Origin: Methanobacteriota archaeon
GTDB taxonomy: Archaea; Thermoplasmatota; DTKX01; GCA-020343715
Assembly: GCA_030594725.1 (NCBI GenBank)
Contig: JAUVEQ010000163.1
Coordinates: 1-6,840 of the forward strand
Direction of reading: 5' to 3'
DNA length: 6,840 nt
Translations under genes and position numbers: made by a program
Notes under the pieces: model-generated
What the model saw: the letters and a program-made list of their open reading frames with translations, nothing else
Told to the model about the DNA's origin: nothing
Databases searched by the model: none
Shown: positions 1 through 5,584 of the stretch, in pieces
How the letters are laid out: each line of letters starts with the position of its first letter
Numbering within the stretch: position 1 is the stretch's first letter

Positions 1-626
1 CAGGGGTCGACATGGAAACCCTGGAGTATGCCATCAGTGGTGGTTCCGACAGCGCCTTCTCCGGATGGACCCTCGCGATCGTAAGCGGATATCCCGACGA
101 CCTGGTCCGGGCGGAGGTCGTCCTCGGGGACCTTGAGGGCCATGATAATTGGATCAAGTGGAGGGTCTCCGACCTTGCCGGCAACGGTCCCGTGGAGTTC
201 GGATCGTACCGGCTCATGTTCAACCTGGGCCCATCTGCGGTCATCGCCAGTCCCTCCGATGGAACTGGCTTCGAGACGGCCGATGTGGTGTGGTTCTCCG
301 CCGCGGGGAGCTCGGACCCTGACCCGGACGACCAGCTCTCCTACCAGTGGTGGTCCGATATGGACGGCTTCTTGGGCTCCGGACCGGAGATCCGCGTCCC
401 GCTCCATCCTGGCGAGCACCGGATCCGCCTTGTCGTGGAGGACGGTCAGGGAGGTGACCATGTCGACGAGGCCTTCGTGGACCTTCGTGTGGTGGAACCA
501 GTGACGGTGAAGGAACCCGTCTCGCCCTGGTGGATCCTGCTCATCGTTCTCATCGTGGTGGGGTCCCTTGCCGCGGTCAGGGAGTGGAAGGCCCGGAAGC
601 GGCGCAGGTTCGAGGGCCTGATATAG
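1..626 (+). CDS. C-terminal part of an Ig/PKD-like membrane-anchored surface protein (5' end outside window)
   Basis: The reading frame is open to the left edge (first full codon at base 3) and ends at TAG 624-626. An ATG at 12 exists, but no signal peptide or ribosome binding site goes with it, so this is the tail of a longer gene. Counting from that ATG, residues 1-70 look like an Ig-like module ending in a W-R-V-S-D-L-A-G-N-G strand, a pattern common in archaeal multi-Ig surface proteins. Residues about 72-162 are PKD-like (P-S-A-V-I-A-S-P start, SSDPDPDD turn, Y-Q-W-W strand, H-R-I-R-L-V-V-E-D-G-Q-G end). Residues 172-190 form one hydrophobic helix, followed by a basic tail (KARKRRR), so the beta domains should lie outside the cell and the tail in the cytoplasm. 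A short T-run at 642-645 might help termination. The ligand or partner is unknown; an adhesin-like or envelope role is inference. Confidence 0.8.
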   Translation, partial: GVDMETLEYAISGGSDSAFSGWTLAIVSGYPDDLVRAEVVLGDLEGHDNWIKWRVSDLAGNGPVEFGSYRLMFNLGPSAVIASPSDGTGFETADVVWFSAAGSSDPDPDDQLSYQWWSDMDGFLGSGPEIRVPLHPGEHRIRLVVEDGQGGDHVDEAFVDLRVVEPVTVKEPVSPWWILLIVLIVVGSLAAVREWKARKRRRFEGLI

Positions 627-674
627 GCTCCAACCACCCCATTTTGTCCCATCTACTCGTGGGTCCACCATATG

Positions 675-688
675 GAAACCCTTATTAT
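675..688 (+). promoter_or_regulatory. BRE/TATA promoter of the PPC-domain surface protein gene
   Basis: GAAACC (675-680) is directly followed by CTTATTAT (681-688). This matches an archaeal TFB-recognition element plus TATA box. Initiation about 25-30 bases downstream would fall near 708-714, leaving a leader of roughly 30 nt before the start codon at 742. The same GAAACC-plus-TATA layout recurs at 4399 and 5568. Confidence 0.6.
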
Positions 689-741
689 CGGTTTGACGAC
701 ATAGGGGAAAGGAGCCCCCGAGAATCCAGGAGATGTGTTAT

Positions 742-2940
742 ATGAGGTCAATGGAGGCCTTCGCCAAGATCGCGCGGCCGATGGGTTTGCCTTTCATCGG
801 TCTTCTCATGCTCGCCGTGGCTTCCTTGCTGATCGCGATGCCTGCTTTCGCGGAGGGCAACGGCGATGGTGACGCGGGCGATGACCTGGCGACCGCCATC
901 GAGATCGGCAAGGGGACCTGGACCGGCACCATCTTCCGCAACTCCACGGCCGAGGACGTGGCAGATCACTACAGGTTCCCCTTCCCAGAGGGGGCCGTGG
1001 TCGAGGCCAGGGCGGTCCTCGACGAGACCTCGACGACCCACTTGGACGTGAACTTCCGTGTGTTCGACCAGGACCGTCACCAGGTCATCTCCCTGGACTT
1101 CCCACAGCTGGGGTCCGAGGAGACGTTCGCGGCCCTCACCAACGACCTGGTGGAAGAGCCCGACTACTACTTCGCCATTACCTGGGACGGCTCGTCCCTC
1201 GTCGAGTACCAGATCAACTACACGCTGTTCGTGAACCATTCCGACTTCACCCAGGATGACGCCCTCTCCGGTGGGGATGCACCCTCATCTTACGAGGGGG
1301 CCTTCCTCCTGATCGAGGGTGACCACAGCGGTAGCGTGGGTGGCTCGGATGTTGACTGGGAGTTCGACCACAATGCGGACGGCGGTGACATGTTCGTCCT
1401 CTTCCCGGAGGAGGACATGTTCGTCAAGGTGACCATTACCCTGGACCGGAAGTCCACGTTCCGTGACCGGAGCCTGGTCCTGGCCCTGGAGAACTCCACC
1501 GGTGGTGTGCTCGACCTTGTCGGTATCAACGAGGAGGGCGCCTCGGAGATGATCAGGTTCTTCCCGAGGACCCTGGACGATGTCTACCTGAACGTCACCT
1601 CCACCTCCGTGATCAACAACTACACCCTCCAGATCATCTTCGAGGTCCCGGGGGCCGATGGCGACGGCAATGCCGATGCCGGAGAGGACCCCGACCATGC
1701 GATGGATCTGGACCGACCCCAGATGCCAGGGACCATAATGCGCGGGCATGGCGCCGAGGACCTGGCAGACTTCTTCGACCTGACCTTCGAGTCCAGCGCC
1801 TTCGTGGAGGTGACGCTCACCCTCCGTTCGGGCACCTCCTCGCCGTCCAATGTGGTGTTCCGGGTCTTGGACCACACCAAGGTGGAGGTGGTCAACTTCA
1901 CCATGTCCGACCTGGACGCTCCCAAGAGGTTCGCCGCCCTCACCCATTCTCGGTTCCCGACCCTCAGGTACTACTTCGGGATCACCTGGGAGGGACCCGA
2001 GAACGTCAGCTTCGAGTTCAGGTACGAGCTGACCAACGTCGTGGGTGAGGCGCAGGATGACGCGGGGACGGGAGAGGACGTCTCGAACACCACCTCCGGA
2101 GCCGAGTCCGTCTCGTTCGACGACCCGATAACGGGCACTGTGGGCGGCACCAATCCCCAGTGGTCCCACGACCTCAACGTCGATGGGGCGGACGTCTACG
2201 AGGTGTTCCCCACCTCTGGCAAGTTCCTCACGGTCAAGGCGAGCCTGGACGGTTTCGAGGGAGAGCGCAGGGTGGGTTTCGACTTCTACCTGGTCGATCA
2301 GGCCGGGGACCTCCTCGTGAAGCTCCATTCCCTCTTCAACGTTGGAGATGAGGAGGAGTTCTCCCACTACATCCCCCACTCGCTGCCCGTCTACGTGGTG
2401 GTGACCTCCGAATCCGAGTCCTGCGGCTACACCTTTGTGGCCTCCCTCGAGGACCCGCCAGACATCGACATCTTCGTCGCCAGCATGAGCGTGACCCCCA
2501 GCCGGCCCGAGCCCGCGTCGGAGGCGACGATCACCGTCGTCGTGGGCTCCAGCGTCGTCATCGAGACCGTGACCCTGATCCGGATCGAGGTGTTCGATGG
2601 GGGCAACAAGCTGGCCGAGCAGGACATCATCTTCGATGACACCGACCAGGTCGTCGTGACGTTCCCCTGGACCGTGCCCTCGAGCTCGACGGACCTCACG
2701 ACGCTGGTGGACACCCTCAATGTCATAGCCTGGGACAAGGACAAGGACAACAACGAGATGACCATCCGCGTCGAGGTGGGCTCGGTGGAACCGGACGACG
2801 GGAGCGACGACGAGGGCCGGGACATGATGTTCTGGATCATGGTCCTCGTCGGTGTGATAGCCCTCGTCATCCTGGTGGCCGTGCTGTACGTGGTCTTCGG
2901 AGGCCACGACGCCGAGGACGAGGAGCCGGAAGAATATTAA
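742..2940 (+). CDS. Exported surface protein with four PPC-like modules, a CARDB-like domain and a C-terminal membrane anchor
   Basis: In-frame ATGs lie at 733, 742 and 751. I chose 742 because AGGAG (728-732) sits 9 nt upstream, whereas it abuts the ATG at 733. The product is 732 aa. Residues about 10-37 are a signal peptide with a hydrophobic core and A-F-A cleavage context. Four beta-rich modules follow: A1 (about 38-165), B1 (172-303), A2 (305-433) and B2 (437-570). Most open with an acidic D-A-G-x-x motif and continue with D-x-Y/F-x-F, as in bacterial/archaeal pre-peptidase C-terminal (PPC) domains. Residues about 574-681 resemble a CARDB domain. Residues 695-719 are a transmembrane helix, followed by a short Asp/Glu-rich cytoplasmic tail. 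Nine N-x-S/T sequons suggest glycosylation of the external part. No protease or other catalytic domain is visible, although PPC modules usually accompany secreted enzymes. A binding or structural envelope role is inference. There is no terminator; the stop codon overlaps the next gene's TATA box. Confidence 0.85.
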   Translation: MRSMEAFAKIARPMGLPFIGLLMLAVASLLIAMPAFAEGNGDGDAGDDLATAIEIGKGTWTGTIFRNSTAEDVADHYRFPFPEGAVVEARAVLDETSTTHLDVNFRVFDQDRHQVISLDFPQLGSEETFAALTNDLVEEPDYYFAITWDGSSLVEYQINYTLFVNHSDFTQDDALSGGDAPSSYEGAFLLIEGDHSGSVGGSDVDWEFDHNADGGDMFVLFPEEDMFVKVTITLDRKSTFRDRSLVLALENSTGGVLDLVGINEEGASEMIRFFPRTLDDVYLNVTSTSVINNYTLQIIFEVPGADGDGNADAGEDPDHAMDLDRPQMPGTIMRGHGAEDLADFFDLTFESSAFVEVTLTLRSGTSSPSNVVFRVLDHTKVEVVNFTMSDLDAPKRFAALTHSRFPTLRYYFGITWEGPENVSFEFRYELTNVVGEAQDDAGTGEDVSNTTSGAESVSFDDPITGTVGGTNPQWSHDLNVDGADVYEVFPTSGKFLTVKASLDGFEGERRVGFDFYLVDQAGDLLVKLHSLFNVGDEEEFSHYIPHSLPVYVVVTSESESCGYTFVASLEDPPDIDIFVASMSVTPSRPEPASEATITVVVGSSVVIETVTLIRIEVFDGGNKLAEQDIIFDDTDQVVVTFPWTVPSSSTDLTTLVDTLNVIAWDKDKDNNEMTIRVEVGSVEPDDGSDDEGRDMMFWIMVLVGVIALVILVAVLYVVFGGHDAEDEEPEEY
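2926..2940 (+). promoter_or_regulatory. TATA promoter of pyruvate kinase, overlapping the upstream stop codon
   Basis: CGGAAG (2927-2932) followed by AATATTAA (2933-2940) has BRE/TATA form and includes the TAA of the upstream gene. Initiation 25-30 bases downstream falls at or next to the ATG at 2960, and there is no convincing Shine-Dalgarno sequence in 2941-2959. Together these suggest a leaderless pyk mRNA, common in archaea. Read-through from the upstream gene remains possible. Confidence 0.5.
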
Positions 2941-2959
2941 GCCCTCCTCCGGATTGCGG

Positions 2960-4387
2960 ATGGGAATTATCTTGCGCCGAACCAAGATAGTCGCGACCTT
3001 GGGACCCGCTGTCGCATCGGTCGAGACGATGATGGCACTCTTAGAGGCTGGAGCCGATGTCTTCCGTTTGAACCTCTCCCACGGCCAGAGGGAGGACCAC
3101 GAGAGGTTCCTGGAACGGGCCAGGGAGGCCCAGGTCCGGACGGGTCGTAACATGGCCATCCTCGTGGACCTCCAGGGACCTAGGCTCCGTGTGGGCACGA
3201 TCGAGGGTGGCCAGATGGAGCTGAGGACCGGTTCCACGGCGACATTGACGTCCCGGGACGTTGTGGGCGAGGGCTCGGTCGTGCCCGTCACCTACGAGCG
3301 ACTGGAAGAGGACCTCTCGGAGGGCGTGACGATCCTCATCGATGACGCCAGCATCGAGCTGAAGGTCACCGAGGTCACCCCCGAGGGCGTCCTCGTCGAC
3401 GTGGTGAGGGGAGGTGTGCTGGGCGACCGCAAGGGCATCAACATGCCCGGCTTCCGCATCTCTTCTCCCAGCATCACCGAGAAGGACCTGGAGGACATAG
3501 GTTGGGCAGCCGAAAGGGAGGTTGACTTCGTGGCGGTCAGCTTCATCAGGGACGCGAAGGCCGTCCACACTGTCGTAGAGGAGCTGGAACGCCACGGTTC
3601 CCAGGTGCCGGTGGTCGCCAAGATAGAGCTGTCGGACGCGGTGGACAACATCAAGGAGATCGTGGCTGCCGCCGACGCGGTCATGGTGGCCCGTGGCGAC
3701 CTGGGAATCGAGATGCCCCTCCATCGCATACCGCTGATACAGAAGGATATCGTGGATGAGTGCAGCCGTCACGCGAAGACCAGCATCATCGCCACCCAGA
3801 TGCTGGAGAGCATGACCGACCACCCCCGCCCCACCCGTGCCGAGGTCTCGGATGTGGCGAACGCGATCCTGGACGGCACCGACGCGGTCATGCTCTCCGG
3901 GGAGACCGCCGTGGGCAAGCATGCCGTGGAGGCCGTTGCGACCATGGCGCGGATAGCCGAGCACGTGGAGACGTCGGGGAAGATCGAGGTCCCTCCGCTG
4001 GAGGGCTTCGAGGACGGCCTCCCGATACCCGTTGCGGTATCCCAGTCCGCTGTCGAGCTGGCTGCCCGGCTCGACGCCCGTGTCATCATCACCTTCACCA
4101 CCTCCGGCTTCACGGCCCGTCACCACTCGGCCTCCAGGCCCCGCACACCGATACTGGCGGTCTCACCAATTGATGCCGTGGTACGCAGGATGGCCCTCTA
4201 CTGGGGGGTCAGGGCGGTCAAGATAATCCAGGTCGAGGACACCGAGGAGATGATAGCCCAGGCCAAGCAGGCCGCGGTGGACCAGGGGCTTGCCCAGCTC
4301 GGGGACGTGGTGGTGATAGCCGCGGGCCTCCCCCTGGAGGTAAGCGATACCACGAACCTCATCCAGGTCCAGCGGATCAGAGGCTGA
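2960..4387 (+). CDS. pyk: Pyruvate kinase
   Basis: Pyruvate kinase transfers phosphate from phosphoenolpyruvate to ADP, giving pyruvate and ATP, the last step of glycolysis, in the cytosol. The product is 475 aa from ATG 2960, a normal length for the family. I prefer this ATG to the in-frame TTG at 2954 because it sits where a leaderless transcript should begin. Visible motifs: R-R-T-K-I-V-A-T-L-G-P (6-16); FRLNLSHG (35-42) with the substrate Arg/Asn/Ser; DLQGPRLRV (70-78); a B-domain insert to about 155 ending in D-R-K-G-I-N-M-P-G; V-V-A-K-I-E (218-223) with the catalytic Lys and a metal-binding Glu; A-R-G-D-L-G-I-E (244-251) with the metal-binding Asp; A-T-Q-M-L-E-S-M (278-285); P-T-R-A-E-V-S-D-V-A-N-A and L-S-G-E-T-A. 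The C-terminal allosteric domain (about 355-475) is complete, with S-G-x-T-A-R. All catalytic residues I can place are present. The DLQGPR stretch differs from the K+-dependent DTKGPE form (see findings). It appears monocistronic. Confidence 0.97.
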   Translation: MGIILRRTKIVATLGPAVASVETMMALLEAGADVFRLNLSHGQREDHERFLERAREAQVRTGRNMAILVDLQGPRLRVGTIEGGQMELRTGSTATLTSRDVVGEGSVVPVTYERLEEDLSEGVTILIDDASIELKVTEVTPEGVLVDVVRGGVLGDRKGINMPGFRISSPSITEKDLEDIGWAAEREVDFVAVSFIRDAKAVHTVVEELERHGSQVPVVAKIELSDAVDNIKEIVAAADAVMVARGDLGIEMPLHRIPLIQKDIVDECSRHAKTSIIATQMLESMTDHPRPTRAEVSDVANAILDGTDAVMLSGETAVGKHAVEAVATMARIAEHVETSGKIEVPPLEGFEDGLPIPVAVSQSAVELAARLDARVIITFTTSGFTARHHSASRPRTPILAVSPIDAVVRRMALYWGVRAVKIIQVEDTEEMIAQAKQAAVDQGLAQLGDVVVIAAGLPLEVSDTTNLIQVQRIRG

Positions 4388-4397
4388 GCCCGGGGTC

Positions 4398-4411
4398 GAA
4401 ACCTTATTTAA
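4398..4411 (+). promoter_or_regulatory. BRE/TATA promoter upstream of the structured RNA candidate
   Basis: CGAAACC (4398-4403) runs into TTATTTAA (4404-4411), 11 bases after the pyk stop codon. No protein start on the + strand follows within a sensible distance. The nearest + strand sequence is the helix-rich stretch 4420-4660. Usual spacing predicts initiation near 4430-4436. Confidence 0.55.
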
Positions 4412-4419
4412 CCGGTAGC

Positions 4420-4660
4420 GCCAGTGCGGGTTGCCCTGGAACATTGACGGGATGATCTATGATTCCCGCCGACGACACGGGGCAACACACTGGCATCGAT
4501 GGGTCCCTGCCTGACCGGGACGAGAGTCCCTCAGAATGATGGTACGGCCAACCCCGATGTTGGACAAGCCCCGGTCGGGTCAACGGCACCGAGGCCGCAC
4601 GGATAGTGCGGGACGGTGACGTGCCGAGTTACGACCGGGGCACAAACCCGGCTTCTTCCC
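4420..4660 (+). ncRNA. Candidate structured non-coding RNA, family not recognised
   Basis: This 286-base gap between pyk and the convergent PRC-barrel operon has no credible protein gene but folds into consecutive helices. Stem I: 4420-4426 pairs with 4488-4494 (7 bp) and 4430-4436 with 4480-4486 (7 bp), enclosing a hairpin 4448-4452/4464-4468. Stem II: 4495-4498 with 4555-4558 and 4501-4504 with 4551-4554, enclosing 4511-4514/4531-4534 and 4517-4521/4526-4530, closed by a GAGA (GNRA) tetraloop. Hairpin III: 4559-4562/4581-4584 with an inner CCC/GGG pair. Stem IV: GGCA/TGCC, CCG/CGG, and a 6-bp CCGCAC/GTGCGG tip (4595-4600/4606-4611). Stem V: 4635-4639/4647-4651. The GNRA loop and the promoter favour the + strand. 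I found no tRNA T-loop, SRP domain or convincing RNase P core. One problem: the predicted start (about 4430) lies inside the 5' arm of stem I. Ends are approximate and function is unknown. Confidence 0.45.
4635..4660 (+). terminator. Possible hairpin terminator of the RNA candidate
   Basis: CCGGG (4635-4639) pairs with CCCGG (4647-4651) across a 7-base loop, followed by a pyrimidine-rich CTTCTTCCC stretch. It lies just before the convergent gene's stop codon at 4674. The T content is low for an intrinsic terminator, so this may simply be the last helix of the RNA. Confidence 0.3.
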
Positions 4661-4673
4661 TGGACGTCCTGTC

Positions 4674-5093
4674 TCAAAGAGACCTGGGCTTGTCCTCATC
4701 GACGGGAGGTGGTGGCGGCGGGGCCTTGGACGCCTTCTTCGCCTTCGGCGGGGGCGGGGACGAGGCCTTGGACGCCTTGGCAGCGGCCTTCCTCTCCGCC
4801 GCCGGAAGGATCCTCTTCTGGGATTTGGCCAGGTCGTCCATGTCCCCCTTGAGGTGCACAACGTCGCCCACGCTCTTCAGGAAGTGGATCTTCACGGGGC
4901 AGATGGCCTTCTTGAGCAGTCCCTTCTCGAGACCCAGGCGCTCTGCGTACCTCTTCTCGACCTTCACATCGAGCTTGGTGATGCGCCAATCGAGGGTGTC
5001 CACGAACACGTCCGTGACCATCCCGATGTCACACGCGTCCTCGAGTATGACCCTCTTGCCCGTGATCTCCGTGTCCTTGATGATCTGGGTCAT
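4674..5093 (-). CDS. PRC-barrel domain protein with Lys/Ala/Pro-rich C-terminal tail
   Basis: This is a 139-aa protein starting at ATG 5093-5091, with a good Shine-Dalgarno sequence (GAGGTG on the minus strand, 5106-5101) 7 nt upstream. Residues about 10-88 form a PRC-barrel: G-K-R-V-I-L opening strand, D-I-G-M-V-T-D-V turn, W-R-I-T-K-L-D-V strand, an E-x-L-G-L-x-K helix region and a K-S-V-G-D-V-V-H-L closing strand. The remaining 50 residues are low-complexity: A-K-A-S-K-A repeats, runs of four and six prolines and a short D-E-D patch, likely disordered and mostly positively charged. PRC-barrels are small beta-barrels used as protein-interaction or anchoring modules; the haloarchaeal Cdp proteins act in FtsZ-based division. 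There is no membrane segment or signal peptide, so it is cytosolic. It is paralogous to its operon partner, which lacks the tail. Division function is inference only. Confidence 0.85.
   Translation of the reverse strand: MTQIIKDTEITGKRVILEDACDIGMVTDVFVDTLDWRITKLDVKVEKRYAERLGLEKGLLKKAICPVKIHFLKSVGDVVHLKGDMDDLAKSQKRILPAAERKAAAKASKASSPPPPKAKKASKAPPPPPPVDEDKPRSL
4723..4778. repeat. 14-bp direct repeat within the Lys/Ala/Pro tail coding sequence
   Basis: GCCTTGGACGCCTT occurs at 4723-4736 and 4765-4778, 42 bp (14 codons) apart and in the same frame. On the minus strand it encodes the K-A-S-K-A unit that occurs twice in the tail, consistent with tail growth by in-frame duplication. Confidence 0.7.
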
Positions 5094-5100
5094 TCGCCAA

Positions 5101-5106
5101 CACCTC
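5101..5106 (-). promoter_or_regulatory. Ribosome binding site coupling the two PRC-barrel genes
   Basis: GAGGTG on the minus strand (5106-5101) complements the 16S rRNA tail and lies 7 nt before ATG 5093. Its first base is the last base of the upstream gene's TAG stop codon. This arrangement supports one bicistronic transcript with possible translational coupling. Confidence 0.65.
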
Positions 5107-5420
5107 TATTCATTGGAGATCACCTGCTTCTTGGATGTGGGCTGGGCCAGTTGCATCTTCAGCATCACGATGGTGACGTTCAGGTTGATCACGTCACCCA
5201 CGCTCTTGACGAGCTCCTTGCCGATCATGATCTCGTTGCGGCGCATGATGCTCTTCTTGAGCCCCAGGGGTTCCATGGCAGTGTCTCCCACCTCTGCCAC
5301 GATGGACCGGACCTTCCAAAGGACGGGGTCCAGTTCGAACCGCAACACCTTCCCTATCGAAAGGCCCTCGCTGGTGAATATCGTCTTCCCCTTCAGACTG
5401 GACAGGCTGTACTCGGGCAT
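5106..5420 (-). CDS. Small PRC-barrel domain protein
   Basis: This is a 104-aa protein starting at ATG 5420-5418. The frame stays open further upstream to 5648, but that part lies in promoter DNA, and GAGGAGAGGT (minus strand, 5432-5423) just before 5420 fixes the start. Almost the whole protein is one PRC-barrel: L-K-G-K-T-I-F-T-S opening strand, S-I-G-K-V turn, D-P-V-L-W-K-V-R-S-I-V-A-E-V strands, E-P-L-G-L-K-K-S-I, then I-G-K-E-L-V-K-S-V-G-D-V-I-N-L. It ends in a short polar tail. It shares the IG-V, W, LGL-K and KSVGDV positions with the downstream gene, from which it is separated by 12 bases, so the two look like an ancient tandem duplication. Such barrels often form homo- or heterodimers; a heterodimer of these two products is plausible but inferred. 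No membrane segment is seen. Confidence 0.85.
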   Translation of the reverse strand: MPEYSLSSLKGKTIFTSEGLSIGKVLRFELDPVLWKVRSIVAEVGDTAMEPLGLKKSIMRRNEIMIGKELVKSVGDVINLNVTIVMLKMQLAQPTSKKQVISNE

Positions 5421-5459
5421 GGACCTCTCCTCTGGGGTTGCGTTTATGATTGTCACGGG

Positions 5460-5467
5460 ATTTAAGC
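5460..5467 (-). promoter_or_regulatory. TATA box of the PRC-barrel operon
   Basis: On the minus strand GCTTAAAT (5467-5460) is TATA-like. Initiation 25-30 bases downstream would give a leader of about 15-20 nt containing the Shine-Dalgarno sequence at 5432-5423. The preceding bases (CCCAAT) do not carry the GAAACC element seen at the + strand promoters. Confidence 0.5.
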
Positions 5468-5557
5468 ATTGGGAATGCCGCGTTGGGAAGATGTCCGAAT
5501 TCTGCTCGAACGGTAGGGGGAAGCCAGGGGGTAACGGGGAACGTTGTCTTCCGGGTA

Positions 5558-5584
5558 GCCCATTCGGGAAACCTTTAAATGGGC
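5558..5584. promoter_or_regulatory. Perfect inverted repeat spanning the BRE/TATA (operator candidate)
   Basis: GCCCATT (5558-5564) and AATGGGC (5578-5584) are exact 7-bp inverted arms around a 13-base spacer. The right arm overlaps the end of the TATA box, and the BRE lies in the spacer. A protein bound here would compete with TBP and TFB, which is how many archaeal repressors act. Function is inferred. Confidence 0.4.
5566..5580 (+). promoter_or_regulatory. BRE/TATA promoter of the Kelch-repeat gene
   Basis: GGGAAAC (5566-5572) followed by CTTTAAAT (5573-5580) is the clearest BRE/TATA pair in the window. Initiation would fall near 5601-5607, leaving a leader of about 30 nt before ATG 5636. 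Bases 5476-5550, between this promoter and the divergent minus-strand promoter, show nothing else I can interpret. Confidence 0.65.

Noticed and set aside
704..718. GGGG/CCCC hairpin near the transcription start of the PPC-domain gene as a riboswitch or attenuator
   Set aside because: A single 4-bp helix in a leader of about 30 nt is too small for a riboswitch and has no alternative pairing partner.
1285..3291. 668-codon open frame on the minus strand across the PPC-domain gene and the start of pyk
   Set aside because: It is antisense to two well-supported genes, its translation is rich in His, Val, Gly and Arg as expected from reading GC-rich coding DNA backwards, and it has no recognisable domain. 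Long antisense frames are common at this base composition.
3041..4126. 361-codon minus-strand frame inside pyk
   Set aside because: This is a shadow of the pyruvate kinase gene, with composition typical of reverse-strand translation and no domain features.
4420..4660. Identification of the structured region as RNase P RNA
   Set aside because: AACCCGGCTT at 4645-4654 resembles the 3' strand of RNase P helix P4. However, the preceding ACAGAA core is not kept, no matching AAG-U-CCGGG-type 5' strand or GGAAAG/GGAAGC element was found upstream, and the CCCGG pairs locally with 4635-4639.
4420..4660. tRNA, 5S rRNA or SRP RNA in the same gap
   Set aside because: There is no GTTCRANNC T-loop or cloverleaf, no SRP domain IV GGAAG/AGCA internal loops, and no 5S-like segments on either strand.
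4611..4680. Box C/D or H/ACA guide RNA signatures in the structured gap
   Set aside because: CTGA and ATGAT-like strings occur, but not in the C-D'-C'-D order or spacing, and no ACA box follows the stems at the required distance.
4671..4683. GTCTC-AAA-GAGAC hairpin overlapping the stop codon of the minus-strand gene as a bidirectional terminator
   Set aside because: The stem is 5 bp with a 3-base loop and has no T-run on either side, too little to call a terminator between the convergent units.
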